Assembly: GCF_028882255.1 (NCBI RefSeq)
Contig: NZ_JARBUY010000007.1
Coordinates: forward strand, 62,001 to 126,000
Direction of reading: 5' to 3'
Source: Maribacter polysaccharolyticus
GTDB taxonomy: Bacteria > Bacteroidota > Bacteroidia > Flavobacteriales > Flavobacteriaceae
DNA length: 64,000 bases
Shown here: positions 33,656 to 43,142 of the stretch, piece by piece
How positions within the stretch are numbered: the stretch's first letter is position 1
How the letters are laid out: every line of letters starts with the position of its first letter
Notes under the pieces: generated by a model
What the model saw: only the letters and a program-made list of their open reading frames with translations
Databases searched by the model: none
Told to the model about the DNA's origin: nothing
Program-made: the position numbers and the translations under genes

Positions 33656-36600
33656 ATGGCATTAAAAGTAGTAATCGCACATAAAACCCGTTATAAATAT
33701 GACCGAAGGGTCAATCTTTCTCCCCATATTTTTAGGTTGAGGCCAGCCCCTCATTGTAGGACGCCCATAGCGGCATATTCCATAAAGATAAAGCCGGAAA
33801 CCCATTTTTTCAATTGGCAACAAGACCCTTTCGGAAATTATTTGGCACGTATAGTTTTTCCTGAAAAAACGGAAGAACTATCGGTAGAGGTAGAGATCAT
33901 AGCGGATTTAAAGACCATAAATCCTTTCGATTTTTTTGTGGAGGAAGCTGTTGAGGAATTTCCCTTCGCTTATTCCAACGATCTGAAAAAAGAACTTATG
34001 CCTTATCTGGAAGTCACCGAAGACGGTCCTTTGTTAAAGGAATGGATAAGCAAGCTAGATCTGACCCCCATACGCACCATCGATTTTCTTACCGGTCTGA
34101 ACCAGAAAATATACGAGTATCTGGATTATACCATACGCATGGAACCTGGGGTGCAGAGTTCGGAGGAGACCTTGGAACGTCGGTTGGGATCGTGTAGGGA
34201 TTTTGCCTGGTTGTTGGTACAGACCCTAAGACATTTGGGATTGGCAGCGCGTTTTGTTTCGGGATACCTGGTCCAATTGAAGTCGGACGAAAAATCATTG
34301 GACGGACCATCGGGTCCGGAAGAGGATTTTACCGATCTGCATGCATGGGCCGAGGTCTATATACCAGGGGCCGGATGGATCGGTTTGGATGCCACTTCCG
34401 GACTTTTGGCAGGGGAGGGGCATATTCCCTTGGCATGTACCCCTTCGTTTGAAAGTGCCGCTCCGGTTTACGGATTGACCGATCCGTGTGAAACCGAATT
34501 TGAGTTCGATAATTCGGTAACCCGGATATTTGAATCCCCTCGGGTGACCAAACCGTATACCGACGACCAATGGAACGCCATTTATAATTTAGGCTTTGCA
34601 GTGGAAGAGGAACTACAGGCCAATGATGTGCGGCTTACCATGGGTGGCGAACCGACCTTCGTTTCGATCGATGATATGGAAGGGGAAGAATGGAATACCG
34701 CCGCGGATGGGGAAAACAAGAGGGAATTGGCAAGTTCCCTTTCCTTGCGACTGTTGGATGCTTTTGGGAAGGGTGGAATGCTGCATCATGCGCAGGGCAA
34801 ATGGTACCCCGGGGAACCTTTACCCCGTTGGCTTATTGGGATCCATTGGCGTAAGGATGGTAAAACGATTTGGAAAGACCCCAAATGGTTGGCTTCTTTT
34901 ACGGAAACCTATACGTTGCCCGAAGGTATTACAAGTACCTTCCTGCATACCTTATCGAAGAAATTGGCTTGTCCGGACAAATCCATTATACCCGCCTATG
35001 AAGATGCGTTTTATTTCTTATGGGAAGAAGGTAAACTTCCTGTGGATGTTGACCCAACCGAATATGACAAAAAAGATACGGCCTTAAGGCGAAAGCTGGG
35101 GGAAGTAATGGAACAAGGCTTGGGCAAAACCGTAGGGCACGTTTTACCGCTGGCAAAAAGCAATGGGCTTTGGATCACCAATACCTGGGAGTTCAGGGGG
35201 GGACATCTTTATTTAACGCCCGGAAACTCACCGGTAGGATTGCGCTTACCTTTGGAATCCTTACCCAAAGACCCCGAAGTGCCCTCAACACCAACGGCGG
35301 AACCCGAGTTGTTCGAACCAAAACCGGACCTAAAGGCCTATGGGGAAGAACTGCAAAAAAGATTGGAGGCGAAAGCGCCCATAACCACTTTGGAAAAACA
35401 GCCTTATGTACGAACCGCTTTATGTGCTGAGGTAAGGGACGATAAGTTGTTCCTTTTCTTACCGCCTTTGGACAGTGCAGAGGACTTTCTCGATTTGGTG
35501 GCAAGTATTGAAGCAACGGCAAAGGAATTGGAAGTGCCCGTAATTATCGAAGGGTACGAACCACCAAGGGACAACCGATTGGAAGTGCTTAAGATCACTC
35601 CGGATCCCGGGGTCATCGAGGTGAATGTTCACCCGGCAAAGAATTGGCAAGAACTTACCGCCAATACCTTTACTTTGTATGAGGAAGCGAAAAAATCGCG
35701 TTTGGGTACCGAGAAATTCATGTTGGATGGCAAACATACGGGTACAGGAGGGGGCAACCACGTTACCTTGGGCGGTACTACCCCAGCGGATAGTCCGTTA
35801 CTCCGAAATCCCCAACTTCTTCGTAGTTTACTCACATTTTGGCAGCATCACCCTGGGCTTTCGTATTTGTTTTCAGGGGCCTTTATCGGCCCGACGAGTC
35901 AGGCTCCCCGTGTCGATGAAGCGCGACTTGAGAATCTTTACGAGCTTGAAATCGCATTTTCACAGATTCCCGATGATGAAGAAGTACCGTTTTGGTTGAC
36001 CGACCGTTTATTCCGTCATTTACTGACCGATATTACCGGGAATACCCATAGGGCGGAATTTTGTATCGATAAATTATATTCCCCGGATTCTTCCTCTGGG
36101 CGGCTCGGTATTTTGGAGTTGCGTGCTTTTGATATGCCGCCACATGCCCAGATGGGACTTATGCAGATGCTTTTGGTGCGAACCTTGGTATCCTGGTTTT
36201 GGAAAAAGCCTTATAAGCATAATTTGGTGCGATGGGGTACCGAACTGCACGATAAATTTTTATTGGAACATTACGTCAAGGAAGATATCAAGGATATTGT
36301 TGGCCAGTTGAACGAGGCCGGATATCCCTTTAAATTGGATTGGTTCGATCCGTTTTTCGAATTTCGGTTCCCGTTATACGGTATGGTAGAGATCAACTCC
36401 ATGCATATCGAACTGCGTATGGCCATAGAACCATGGAATGTTTTGGGGGAAGAAATGTCAGGTCGTGGAACGGCACGTTATGTCGATTCCTCCTTGGAAA
36501 GGGTGCAGATAAAAATAACCAACTTTATCAAAGAGCGGTATATTCTGACCTGTAACGGGGTGAAAATAGAACTGAGCCCGACCGGAGTCAAGGGGGAATA

Positions 36601-36982
36601 TGTTGCCGGGGTACGTTATAAGGCTTGGGAACCATGGTCCGCATTACACCCAACAATCGGGGTAGATGTACCTTTGGTCTTTGATGTGGTGGATCAGTGG
36701 AATAAGAAATCCATTGGCGGATGTACCTATTTTGTAGCCCATCCAGGAGGGCGCTCTTATGACACCTATCCCGTGAACAGTTATGAGGCGGAATCGAGGA
36801 GGATCAACCGTTTTTGGGATTTTGGGCACTCCCAAGGAGAAGTGACACCGACGGAAACGGGCCCTATGACCATTTTTACGGGTAGGATGGTTGAACCTAA
36901 GGAAGCTTCCGGTATTTTTGAGTACAAAGAAGTTCCCGTTAATCATGAATACCCACATGTGTTGGATTTGCGAAAGAAATAA
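33656..36982 (+). CDS. Transglutaminase-DUF2126 fusion (predicted peptide ligase component)
   Basis: This large cytosolic protein has 1108 residues and two parts. Residues 1-300 form a bacterial transglutaminase-like unit: an N-terminal Bact_transglu_N beta domain, then Cys180 (GSCRDFAWLL), His229 (DLHAWAEVYIPG) and Asp245 (GLDATSG) as an intact Cys-His-Asp triad. From about 320 to the end is DUF2126, starting RLTMGGEPTFVSIDD and containing KHTGTGGGNHVTLGG and ELRAFDMPPHAQM. Iyer and Aravind predicted this to be a circularly permuted glutamine-synthetase-like amidoligase. It starts a three-gene operon with an ATP-grasp/alpha-E protein 12 bases downstream and a second transglutaminase. A peptide- or protein-tagging role is predicted, not proven. 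Confidence 0.9.
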   Translation: MALKVVIAHKTRYKYDRRVNLSPHIFRLRPAPHCRTPIAAYSIKIKPETHFFNWQQDPFGNYLARIVFPEKTEELSVEVEIIADLKTINPFDFFVEEAVEEFPFAYSNDLKKELMPYLEVTEDGPLLKEWISKLDLTPIRTIDFLTGLNQKIYEYLDYTIRMEPGVQSSEETLERRLGSCRDFAWLLVQTLRHLGLAARFVSGYLVQLKSDEKSLDGPSGPEEDFTDLHAWAEVYIPGAGWIGLDATSGLLAGEGHIPLACTPSFESAAPVYGLTDPCETEFEFDNSVTRIFESPRVTKPYTDDQWNAIYNLGFAVEEELQANDVRLTMGGEPTFVSIDDMEGEEWNTAADGENKRELASSLSLRLLDAFGKGGMLHHAQGKWYPGEPLPRWLIGIHWRKDGKTIWKDPKWLASFTETYTLPEGITSTFLHTLSKKLACPDKSIIPAYEDAFYFLWEEGKLPVDVDPTEYDKKDTALRRKLGEVMEQGLGKTVGHVLPLAKSNGLWITNTWEFRGGHLYLTPGNSPVGLRLPLESLPKDPEVPSTPTAEPELFEPKPDLKAYGEELQKRLEAKAPITTLEKQPYVRTALCAEVRDDKLFLFLPPLDSAEDFLDLVASIEATAKELEVPVIIEGYEPPRDNRLEVLKITPDPGVIEVNVHPAKNWQELTANTFTLYEEAKKSRLGTEKFMLDGKHTGTGGGNHVTLGGTTPADSPLLRNPQLLRSLLTFWQHHPGLSYLFSGAFIGPTSQAPRVDEARLENLYELEIAFSQIPDDEEVPFWLTDRLFRHLLTDITGNTHRAEFCIDKLYSPDSSSGRLGILELRAFDMPPHAQMGLMQMLLVRTLVSWFWKKPYKHNLVRWGTELHDKFLLEHYVKEDIKDIVGQLNEAGYPFKLDWFDPFFEFRFPLYGMVEINSMHIELRMAIEPWNVLGEEMSGRGTARYVDSSLERVQIKITNFIKERYILTCNGVKIELSPTGVKGEYVAGVRYKAWEPWSALHPTIGVDVPLVFDVVDQWNKKSIGGCTYFVAHPGGRSYDTYPVNSYEAESRRINRFWDFGHSQGEVTPTETGPMTIFTGRMVEPKEASGIFEYKEVPVNHEYPHVLDLRKK

Positions 36983-36994
36983 TTCAATTATTAT

Positions 36995-39556
36995 ATGCCG
37001 ATAACAAGTACCAACTGGTTAAGTAATTATATCACTGAATATAAGAATGACGAAATGTTCACCCCAAATAACGGGGTGAAACCGTATTGGAATAAGTTAC
37101 TCACGGAATTTGATAAGTTGGGTGTCAACGGTTTGATGGCGCGCCAAAAAGATATCGATTGGCTGTTATCCGAAAATGGGGTCACCTACAATGTGTATAA
37201 CGATCCCAATGGGATGCATCGCCCGTGGAACCTTAACGTAGTTCCATTTTTATTGCATCAGCGCGAATGGCAGACCATCGAGGTCGGTTTAAAACAACGG
37301 GCCGAATTGTTGAATTTGGTCCTAAAGGATATCTATGGGGAGGGTAACCTCATCAAAAACGGTATTGTTCCCTACGAAGTGATTTATGGTCACCGTGGAT
37401 TTTTGAGGCAATGTGCGGGGATCGAATATCCGACCGATAAATTCCTTTCGATGTATGCCGCCGAATTGGCACGGGGTACAGACGGACGGTTATGGATAGT
37501 GAATGATAGGGCGGAGGCCCCTTCAGGAATGGGTTATGCCCTCGAAAACAGGTCAACGACCAGTAGGATCTTACCGGAGATGTATGCTAAAATGAACGTG
37601 AAGCGCATATCGGGGTTCTTTAGGGAATTGAACCAAATGCTGGTCGATGCTTCCCCAGTGAAAAAGGAGAACCCGAATATCGTTATTTTAACCCCAGGTT
37701 CCCGCAATGAGACCTATTTTGAGCATGCTTACCTCTCTTCCTTTTTAGGGTATCCTTTAGTGCAGGGCAATGATCTTGTGGTTAGGGATGGTTTCCTTTG
37801 GATGAAATCCTTGCAAGGACTCAAACGTATTGATGTCGTCCTCAGAAGGGTCGATGATGCGTATACGGATCCCTTGGAACTTCGTGAAGATTCCCACTTG
37901 GGGGTGGCCGGCCTGTTGGATGTGGTACGAAGAAAGAATGTTTCGATAATCAATCCCGTGGGGAGTGGGGTTATCGAAAACCCGGGGTTGATCCCTTTTA
38001 TGCCTGCCATAGCCCGATATTTTTTCAATGAGGAGTTGATCTTGCCACAAATAGCCTCTTGGTGGTGTGGGCAAGAACAGGAAAAAAAATATGTATTGGA
38101 CAATTTACCACAATTGGTAATCAAGAAAATAGACCGTACCAATAGGGAAAGTATACGCTTCGGGGAATTTTTGACCCAGCGGGAATTGAACGACCTTAAA
38201 AATGACATAGAACAAAGTCCGTATAGTTATGTCGCACAGGAAAAAATAAGCTTTTCCACCGCTCCGAATTTGGTCCAAGGGACTATTGAGTCCAGGAACT
38301 TGGTAACCCGAGCCTTCTGTATTGCCTCCGCTGGGGGGTATAGTGTAATGCCCGGCGGATTGGTCCGGGTAGCACCAGATCGGAAAACCGTAAGGGTCTC
38401 CAATCAAAGGGGGGGCACGAGTAAGGATTTTTGGGTTTTGGAAGATCGTCCCATCAAGGCAGATCAGCTTAGACATTGGCAAAAAAGGAGTCCGGTTGCC
38501 ATATCGGGTTTAAAGGATTTACCTAGTCTTACCGCTGAAAACCTGTATTGGGCAGGTCGGTATGTAGGGCGTACCTTGGTCAACGCGCGATTTTTACGGA
38601 TGGTAATGCGGCAAATAGCTTTGGTACAGAATAGGAACGAGACTCCCGATTCGGTGAAGCTCGAGGTCCTGTTCAAGGCAGTGACCCATTTAACGGGTAC
38701 ATACCCGGGTTTTGCTGAGAAAACCAAAGAAGGCAAATTGGCCATGGAAAATCCCATGGAAGAATTACTTTCGGTAATATTGGACAAGGATCGGCCCGGA
38801 AGTTTGGCGCATACCATAGCCATGTTCAGTAATTCCTATTATGCCATAAGAAACCTTTGGTCATCGGATATGTGGCGGGTTTTCGATAATATTCAAAAAA
38901 CATGGCAAAGTTTCGAAGATAGTAACGATCGTTCGGTAAATAAGATTTTAAAAGTCCTCAACCAACTCATTACCCGTTTAATCGCCTTTATGGGATTGAT
39001 AGAGGAAAGTATCTTGGTACAGCAGGGACTGCTGCTCTATTTTATAGGGTTGCAATTGGAACAAAGTATGCTCACCATCTCCAAATGTCGCTCCCTACTT
39101 ACCATAGAATATGAGGAACAGGTAGAATATGACCTTTTGGAGTACCTTTTGACCAGTCACGAAAGTCTTAATATTTATAGGTACAGCTATCGGTCCTATA
39201 TACAATTGGAGAATGTTTTGGATCTTGTGGTGTTAGACCTGGAATATCCCCGATCTTTGACCTTTATGTTGAACAGGATCCAGAAGGATATAGCCCGTTT
39301 ACCCCATTCCCAGGAAGATCATTCATTGTGCAACTATCAAAAATATATTTTTGAGGCCTTCTCGAAATTACGATTGGCAGAATCCTCCCAATTGATCAAA
39401 ACAAAATCGGGGTCCGATTTCTTTCGGGCCGATCTCGATCGCTTGTTGAAGGAACTCTCGGGGCTTTTGTACGAAACCTCAAAATCGATTACCAGCACCT
39501 ATTTTAACCATACCGATAACCAAAATCAATTGGTTATGCAATCATTTCCTATTTAA
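36995..39556 (+). CDS. Circularly permuted ATP-grasp plus alpha-E domain protein
   Basis: This 853-residue cytosolic protein combines two domains usually encoded by separate neighbouring genes. The N-terminal part (about 1-480) is a circularly permuted type-2 ATP-grasp ligase: MHRPWNLNVVPFLL, LNLVLKDIYGEGNLIKNG, VILTPGSRNETYFEH, and later SFSTAPNLVQG and GGLVRVAPDRK. The C-terminal part from about residue 505 is the all-helical alpha-E (DUF403) domain, opening SLTAENLYWAGRYVGRTL. ATP-grasp enzymes form amide bonds through acyl phosphates; alpha-E is a partner of unknown chemistry. It starts 12 bases after the DUF2126 gene and its stop is one base before the next ATG, so the three are one transcription unit. 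Confidence 0.9.
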   Translation: MPITSTNWLSNYITEYKNDEMFTPNNGVKPYWNKLLTEFDKLGVNGLMARQKDIDWLLSENGVTYNVYNDPNGMHRPWNLNVVPFLLHQREWQTIEVGLKQRAELLNLVLKDIYGEGNLIKNGIVPYEVIYGHRGFLRQCAGIEYPTDKFLSMYAAELARGTDGRLWIVNDRAEAPSGMGYALENRSTTSRILPEMYAKMNVKRISGFFRELNQMLVDASPVKKENPNIVILTPGSRNETYFEHAYLSSFLGYPLVQGNDLVVRDGFLWMKSLQGLKRIDVVLRRVDDAYTDPLELREDSHLGVAGLLDVVRRKNVSIINPVGSGVIENPGLIPFMPAIARYFFNEELILPQIASWWCGQEQEKKYVLDNLPQLVIKKIDRTNRESIRFGEFLTQRELNDLKNDIEQSPYSYVAQEKISFSTAPNLVQGTIESRNLVTRAFCIASAGGYSVMPGGLVRVAPDRKTVRVSNQRGGTSKDFWVLEDRPIKADQLRHWQKRSPVAISGLKDLPSLTAENLYWAGRYVGRTLVNARFLRMVMRQIALVQNRNETPDSVKLEVLFKAVTHLTGTYPGFAEKTKEGKLAMENPMEELLSVILDKDRPGSLAHTIAMFSNSYYAIRNLWSSDMWRVFDNIQKTWQSFEDSNDRSVNKILKVLNQLITRLIAFMGLIEESILVQQGLLLYFIGLQLEQSMLTISKCRSLLTIEYEEQVEYDLLEYLLTSHESLNIYRYSYRSYIQLENVLDLVVLDLEYPRSLTFMLNRIQKDIARLPHSQEDHSLCNYQKYIFEAFSKLRLAESSQLIKTKSGSDFFRADLDRLLKELSGLLYETSKSITSTYFNHTDNQNQLVMQSFPI

Positions 39557-39557
39557 T

Positions 39558-40448
39558 ATGGTTTTCAACGTTACGCATATTACGAAATATGAATATAATG
39601 CCCCTGTAAATTATTGCCATAATATGGCCACTTTAAGGCCAAGGGAATCTGAGGGGCAATCGCTGTTGGATTATAAAATCTTGATTTCGCCCGATCCTGC
39701 GGAAATTTCGGAGCGGATTGATTTTTTCGGGAATTATATTACCCGGTTTTCCATACAGACCGAGCATAAGATCTTGGAAGTGACCACCCAGAGTAAAATA
39801 GTGCGCGATTATATGCCGTATCGGGAATCTTTTTCCTCACAAGCTTGCAGGGGAGTTACCATGGAGGGGGCACTTATGGCCTTACAAAGTGCCGATGCCT
39901 CGGTGTTGGATGCCAAACAATACATTTTGGAATCGATTTTTATCAGACGTTCCGATGCGGGTATACGTGAATATGCCGAGGTTTCCTTCAAAAGGAACCG
40001 TTCGGTTTTCGATGCCGCTTTTGAGCTGATGCAACGTATTTATACCGATTTTAAATTTGTGCCTGGTTTTACCAGTATAGCTACCCCTGTTGCCGAGGTC
40101 ATGAAAGAGAGGAAAGGGGTTTGCCAGGATTTTGCACAAATAGCCATTGCCTGCATCCGTTCGGTGGGGTTGCCTGCACGGTATATCAGCGGTTATATTG
40201 AAACCGTGCCTCCCGAAGGCAAGGAAAAATTGGTCGGGGCAGATGCCTCCCATGCTTGGTTTGCCATTTTCATTCCAGGGTTCGGGTGGGTCGATTTTGA
40301 CCCTACCAACAATCTTATCCCCGCCGATCAGCATATAGTGGTAGGTTGGGGAAGGGACTATTATGACGTACCTCCTTTAAAAGGGGTGGTCTATGGTAGT
40401 GGCAAAAGTAAGCTTAAGGTGGCCGTTGATATTTCGGCAGTGGGGTAA
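39558..40448 (+). CDS. Transglutaminase-like cysteine peptidase/transferase
   Basis: This 296-residue protein has a Bact_transglu_N domain (MVFNVTHITKYEYNAPVNYC start) and a transglutaminase core with Cys189 in KGVCQDFAQ, His232 in DASHAWFAIF and Asp248 in VDFDPTNN. The triad is intact. It has no signal peptide, so it acts in the cytosol. Such proteins in ATP-grasp/alpha-E clusters may hydrolyse the isopeptide or peptide made by the ligases, or transfer it to an amine. Its ATG is two bases after the ATP-grasp stop. In other bacteria an Anbu-type NTN hydrolase often fills the peptidase place; none is encoded here. Confidence 0.9.
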   Translation: MVFNVTHITKYEYNAPVNYCHNMATLRPRESEGQSLLDYKILISPDPAEISERIDFFGNYITRFSIQTEHKILEVTTQSKIVRDYMPYRESFSSQACRGVTMEGALMALQSADASVLDAKQYILESIFIRRSDAGIREYAEVSFKRNRSVFDAAFELMQRIYTDFKFVPGFTSIATPVAEVMKERKGVCQDFAQIAIACIRSVGLPARYISGYIETVPPEGKEKLVGADASHAWFAIFIPGFGWVDFDPTNNLIPADQHIVVGWGRDYYDVPPLKGVVYGSGKSKLKVAVDISAVG

Positions 40449-40595
40449 TCGTTGGGGCGGATTCAAGGTTTGTCCAAGGGCCATACCTTTCATGGCGTAA
40501 AAGGGTTGTCTGGCACTAAGATCCCATAAACAACGTGCCATTACTAAAGTAGGGTATTTTTGTGACCACGAAGAGGTGCCATATGGTACTCTAAT

Positions 40596-40775
40596 TCATT
40601 CGTCCTTTGTTTCCGTCTTTGTCGTAAGATTGCTTATGGCGACCACTGCCCCAACAACAGCACCTGAAATTCCCATAATGAATTGCCCCATAAACATCAG
40701 CACAATTCCCCCTAATACCGCTATAATACCGAAAGCTGTGTTCACTTTCCCATAATTTATCTTATTCTTTACCAT
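40596..40775 (-). CDS. Small membrane protein, 59 residues
   Basis: An intact frame from the ATG at 40775 to the TGA at 40596 encodes MVKNKINYGKVNTAFGIIAV and then LGGIVLMFMGQFIMG followed by a second glycine- and valine-rich helix, ending with a charged tail TTKTETKDE. It has two hydrophobic segments with a short turn and positively charged N-terminus, a typical small inner-membrane protein. I do not recognise the family. It lies convergent to the transglutaminase operon. The organised hydrophobic pattern and terminal charge support a real gene. Confidence 0.6.
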   Translation of the reverse strand: MVKNKINYGKVNTAFGIIAVLGGIVLMFMGQFIMGISGAVVGAVVAISNLTTKTETKDE

Positions 40776-40946
40776 AATCCTGTTCTCAAAAGAGGTAATT
40801 GATTTCTTGTAATTGATGTTTTTGGTATCGGGTTATACACCCTTCTTATTGCTATTCCCATCCTCAAGTTAACGCATAGGCGGGTAATGGGGAATAGGTG
40901 TTTGCAAAGGTACGTAATTCGGATTTTCTTAGGGCAGTGGTACAAT

Positions 40947-41420
40947 TCACATCCCTTGGGATATCAGTTTTTTGATCAGTACGATCTGTCCAAGATGATA
41001 ATAACCGTGTTCTATCATCCCATTGATGTTTCTTTCGTACGTGCCGTATTTATGATCCACAAAGACATCCGACAACTTTTCTTCGGGCAGTTGGCCTATC
41101 GAGGTAACGAGTTGTTCCGTTTGCTGCCAAAAATCGGAGAGGAAACTTTCCCATTCATCCTGTGAACCCATAGGGGGGAAGTCAAAACTGAACTTGTCCC
41201 TTATTTCAAGTGGTCCACCTTGGAATACCTTTAAGACCCCTTTTAGGTAATAGTGGATGTGTTGGGCCAAATCAGCGATGGTATGCAAAGACCCTATTTG
41301 GGTGGTAGCTGTTTTCAAGTCCAAATTTTCCAACTGGTCTTTATAATTGGTATTCGCGACCCAAGTGCCGTTCAGGATGATTTCTTCAAGGCGAAGGGCG
41401 AGTTGGTTTGTGGTTTCCAT
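40947..41420 (-). CDS. DinB/DUF1572-like protein
   Basis: This four-helix-bundle protein is of the DinB/YfiT superfamily, 157 residues from the ATG at 41420 (METTNQLALRLEEII). The His residues that form the metal site are in HTIADLAQHIHYY and EHGYYHLGQIVLIKK. Members are metal-dependent thiol transferases or proteins of unknown function; in Flavobacteriia many are orphan genes. The ORF extends to 41465, but the preceding 15 residues are basic and not conserved-looking. Neighbours give no functional clue. Confidence 0.85.
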   Translation of the reverse strand: METTNQLALRLEEIILNGTWVANTNYKDQLENLDLKTATTQIGSLHTIADLAQHIHYYLKGVLKVFQGGPLEIRDKFSFDFPPMGSQDEWESFLSDFWQQTEQLVTSIGQLPEEKLSDVFVDHKYGTYERNINGMIEHGYYHLGQIVLIKKLISQGM

Positions 41421-41562
41421 AGGCTTTCGGTATTGATCATCATGCCTAAAGTTAAGGATTTTCATTGACCGTTCATTGGCCTTGACCGAGTAGAAGTACG
41501 CTCCAAGGGTGTGCCAAGGCGTATTTCACGATGCCCAAATGGGGAGCCTACTGCCGATAGGT

Positions 41563-42447
41563 TTAGAGATTGGTTGGTTCCGATTCGACTTCCACTTTAT
41601 GTTTTTTGGAAAAGGAGTTCCGATTGTTTCCGTTGTAATAGCGGAGTTGGTCCTCTTTTTTATCTTTCCCACTTTTTAAAGGAAACACATAGCCATAAAG
41701 TATTCCGACAAAGATGCCGCCCCCGACAATGTTGCCAAGTGTTGCTGGGATGAGGTTGTTGATGATAAAAGTAGCCCAGGTAATGTCGGCCCCTTCAAAG
41801 ATGGCCAAAGGAATAAAATACATATTGGCAATACTGTGCTCAAAACCCATGGTGACAAATGCCATTACAGGGAACCAAACCCCAAGGACCTTGCCTGTAG
41901 TGCTTTTGGCTGCCATACCTTGCCATACGGCTAAACAAACCAACCAGTTGGCTCCGATTCCTTTTAAAAAGGTCGTCAAAAAGGTATGACTTGTTTTACC
42001 TAAAGCCACATTATGGACCGTATTGATAAAAGGGGCTTCACTTACGATATGGGTCAAATGGGTTATGGCATAAGCCACAAAAATGGAACCGACAAAATTA
42101 CCGACATATACCAATCCCCAATTTTTGAGCATATCGCTTACCGGTTGTTTTTTCGCAAGGATATTTGGAAAGAAATAAGCATTGTTCCCCGTAAAAAGCT
42201 CTGCCCCTGCGATGACCACGAGAATAAGGCCCAAGGGGAAAGTCGCCCCGAAAAGGAACTTTGCCATACCAGGGTTTTCCGCTGCTATACCCGGTGATCC
42301 ACCTCCTACGATAATGGCCAACAAGCCGCCAAAAGCAACATATGCGCCGGCCAAAAAGGCTAATATCAACGTTTTTCTTTTAGGATATTTACTTTTGTTG
42401 ATCGCTAGATTACTTACGATGTCTATTACCTCTTTTGGAGTGTTCAT
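41563..42447 (-). CDS. focA: Formate/nitrite transporter family channel (FocA-like)
   Basis: This inner-membrane pentameric channel is of the FNT family, 294 residues, with six helices. It contains FLAGAYVAFGGLLAIIVGG at the N-terminus, GAELFTGNNAY, GNFVGSIFVAYAITH and FEHSIANMYFIPLAIF, which are FNT signatures. A basic cytosolic tail of about 35 residues follows the last helix. The gene begins 20 bases after the pflA stop, so they are one operon, as in pfl regions. Formate export or import is the likely activity, although nitrite and hydrosulfide channels share the fold. No pflB is between or beside them. Confidence 0.9.
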   Translation of the reverse strand: MNTPKEVIDIVSNLAINKSKYPKRKTLILAFLAGAYVAFGGLLAIIVGGGSPGIAAENPGMAKFLFGATFPLGLILVVIAGAELFTGNNAYFFPNILAKKQPVSDMLKNWGLVYVGNFVGSIFVAYAITHLTHIVSEAPFINTVHNVALGKTSHTFLTTFLKGIGANWLVCLAVWQGMAAKSTTGKVLGVWFPVMAFVTMGFEHSIANMYFIPLAIFEGADITWATFIINNLIPATLGNIVGGGIFVGILYGYVFPLKSGKDKKEDQLRYYNGNNRNSFSKKHKVEVESEPTNL

Positions 42448-42467
42448 GGCTGTTGTTCAAAAAAATT

Positions 42468-43142
42468 CTAATTGATTTTTACTTCTTTAAAATAGTTGGC
42501 TAGGATTTTTGTGGCTTCTTCTATCTCTTCGGGGGTATTTTCCCTAGCATCTTTTAACTGATACTCCCAGCCCAAAGATTCCCATTTGTGTATTCCCAAC
42601 TTGTGATAGGGTTGGATCTCGATTTTTTCAATGGTGCGGTAATCCTTGAAATGTTCCCCTAAGGCATGCAATAATTCCGGTTTGTTGGTTATGCCCGGTA
42701 TCAAAACATAACGCAGCCACATAGGTTTGCCTGATTCCTCACGGTATTTGGCAAAGGTGAAGGTGGTTTCCTTGTTCCGCATTCCCGTTAGATATTCATA
42801 ACCTTCTTCGGTCATATGCTTAATATCGAGCATTACCAAGTCGGCATGGTCGTCCAATAATTCCTTGGTAAAATGATTAAGGATACGGCCGTTGGTATCT
42901 ATATTGGTATGGATCCCTTCTTCCTTTAATCTTTTGAATAATGGGATCAGCTGTTTGGATTGCAATAGGGGTTCCCCACCCGATACGGTTACACCACCTT
43001 TTTTACCAAAATAAGACCTCATATCCAAAGCCCGCGCTACCAGTTCCTCTACATCATATTCCGTGCCACCGGTCATTTGAATGGTATCCGGATTATGGCA
43101 ATACAAACACTTTAGCTTGCAGCCTTGCAAGAATATGACCAT
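42468..43142 (-). CDS. pflA: Pyruvate formate-lyase activating enzyme, N-terminus without standard start
   Basis: This radical-SAM glycyl-radical activase has the CxxxCxxC cluster in LQGCKLKCLYCHNPDT, TVSGGEP and the C-terminal KIEIQPYHKLG. The first ATG is at 43142, but homologous sequence continues upstream in frame: LSVHSIESFGTHDGPGIR is encoded at about 43143-43196. This is the conserved beta-1 segment of PflA. No ATG, GTG or TTG exists between that segment and the in-frame stop at 43230-43232. Either a rare start codon is used (ATT or ATC are available) or the gene has lost its start. It is followed by focA but no pyruvate formate-lyase gene is adjacent. Confidence 0.85.
   Translation of the reverse strand: MVIFLQGCKLKCLYCHNPDTIQMTGGTEYDVEELVARALDMRSYFGKKGGVTVSGGEPLLQSKQLIPLFKRLKEEGIHTNIDTNGRILNHFTKELLDDHADLVMLDIKHMTEEGYEYLTGMRNKETTFTFAKYREESGKPMWLRYVLIPGITNKPELLHALGEHFKDYRTIEKIEIQPYHKLGIHKWESLGWEYQLKDARENTPEEIEEATKILANYFKEVKIN

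Noticed and set aside
33656-40448. Anbu-type NTN hydrolase as part of the operon
   Set aside because: I looked for it on both strands in and around the operon. Only the two transglutaminase genes and the ATP-grasp gene are present.
43140-43142. ATG at 43142 as the true pflA start
   Set aside because: It would remove the conserved first strand of the radical-SAM barrel that is encoded in frame upstream. It is kept as the coordinate only because no standard start codon exists further upstream.
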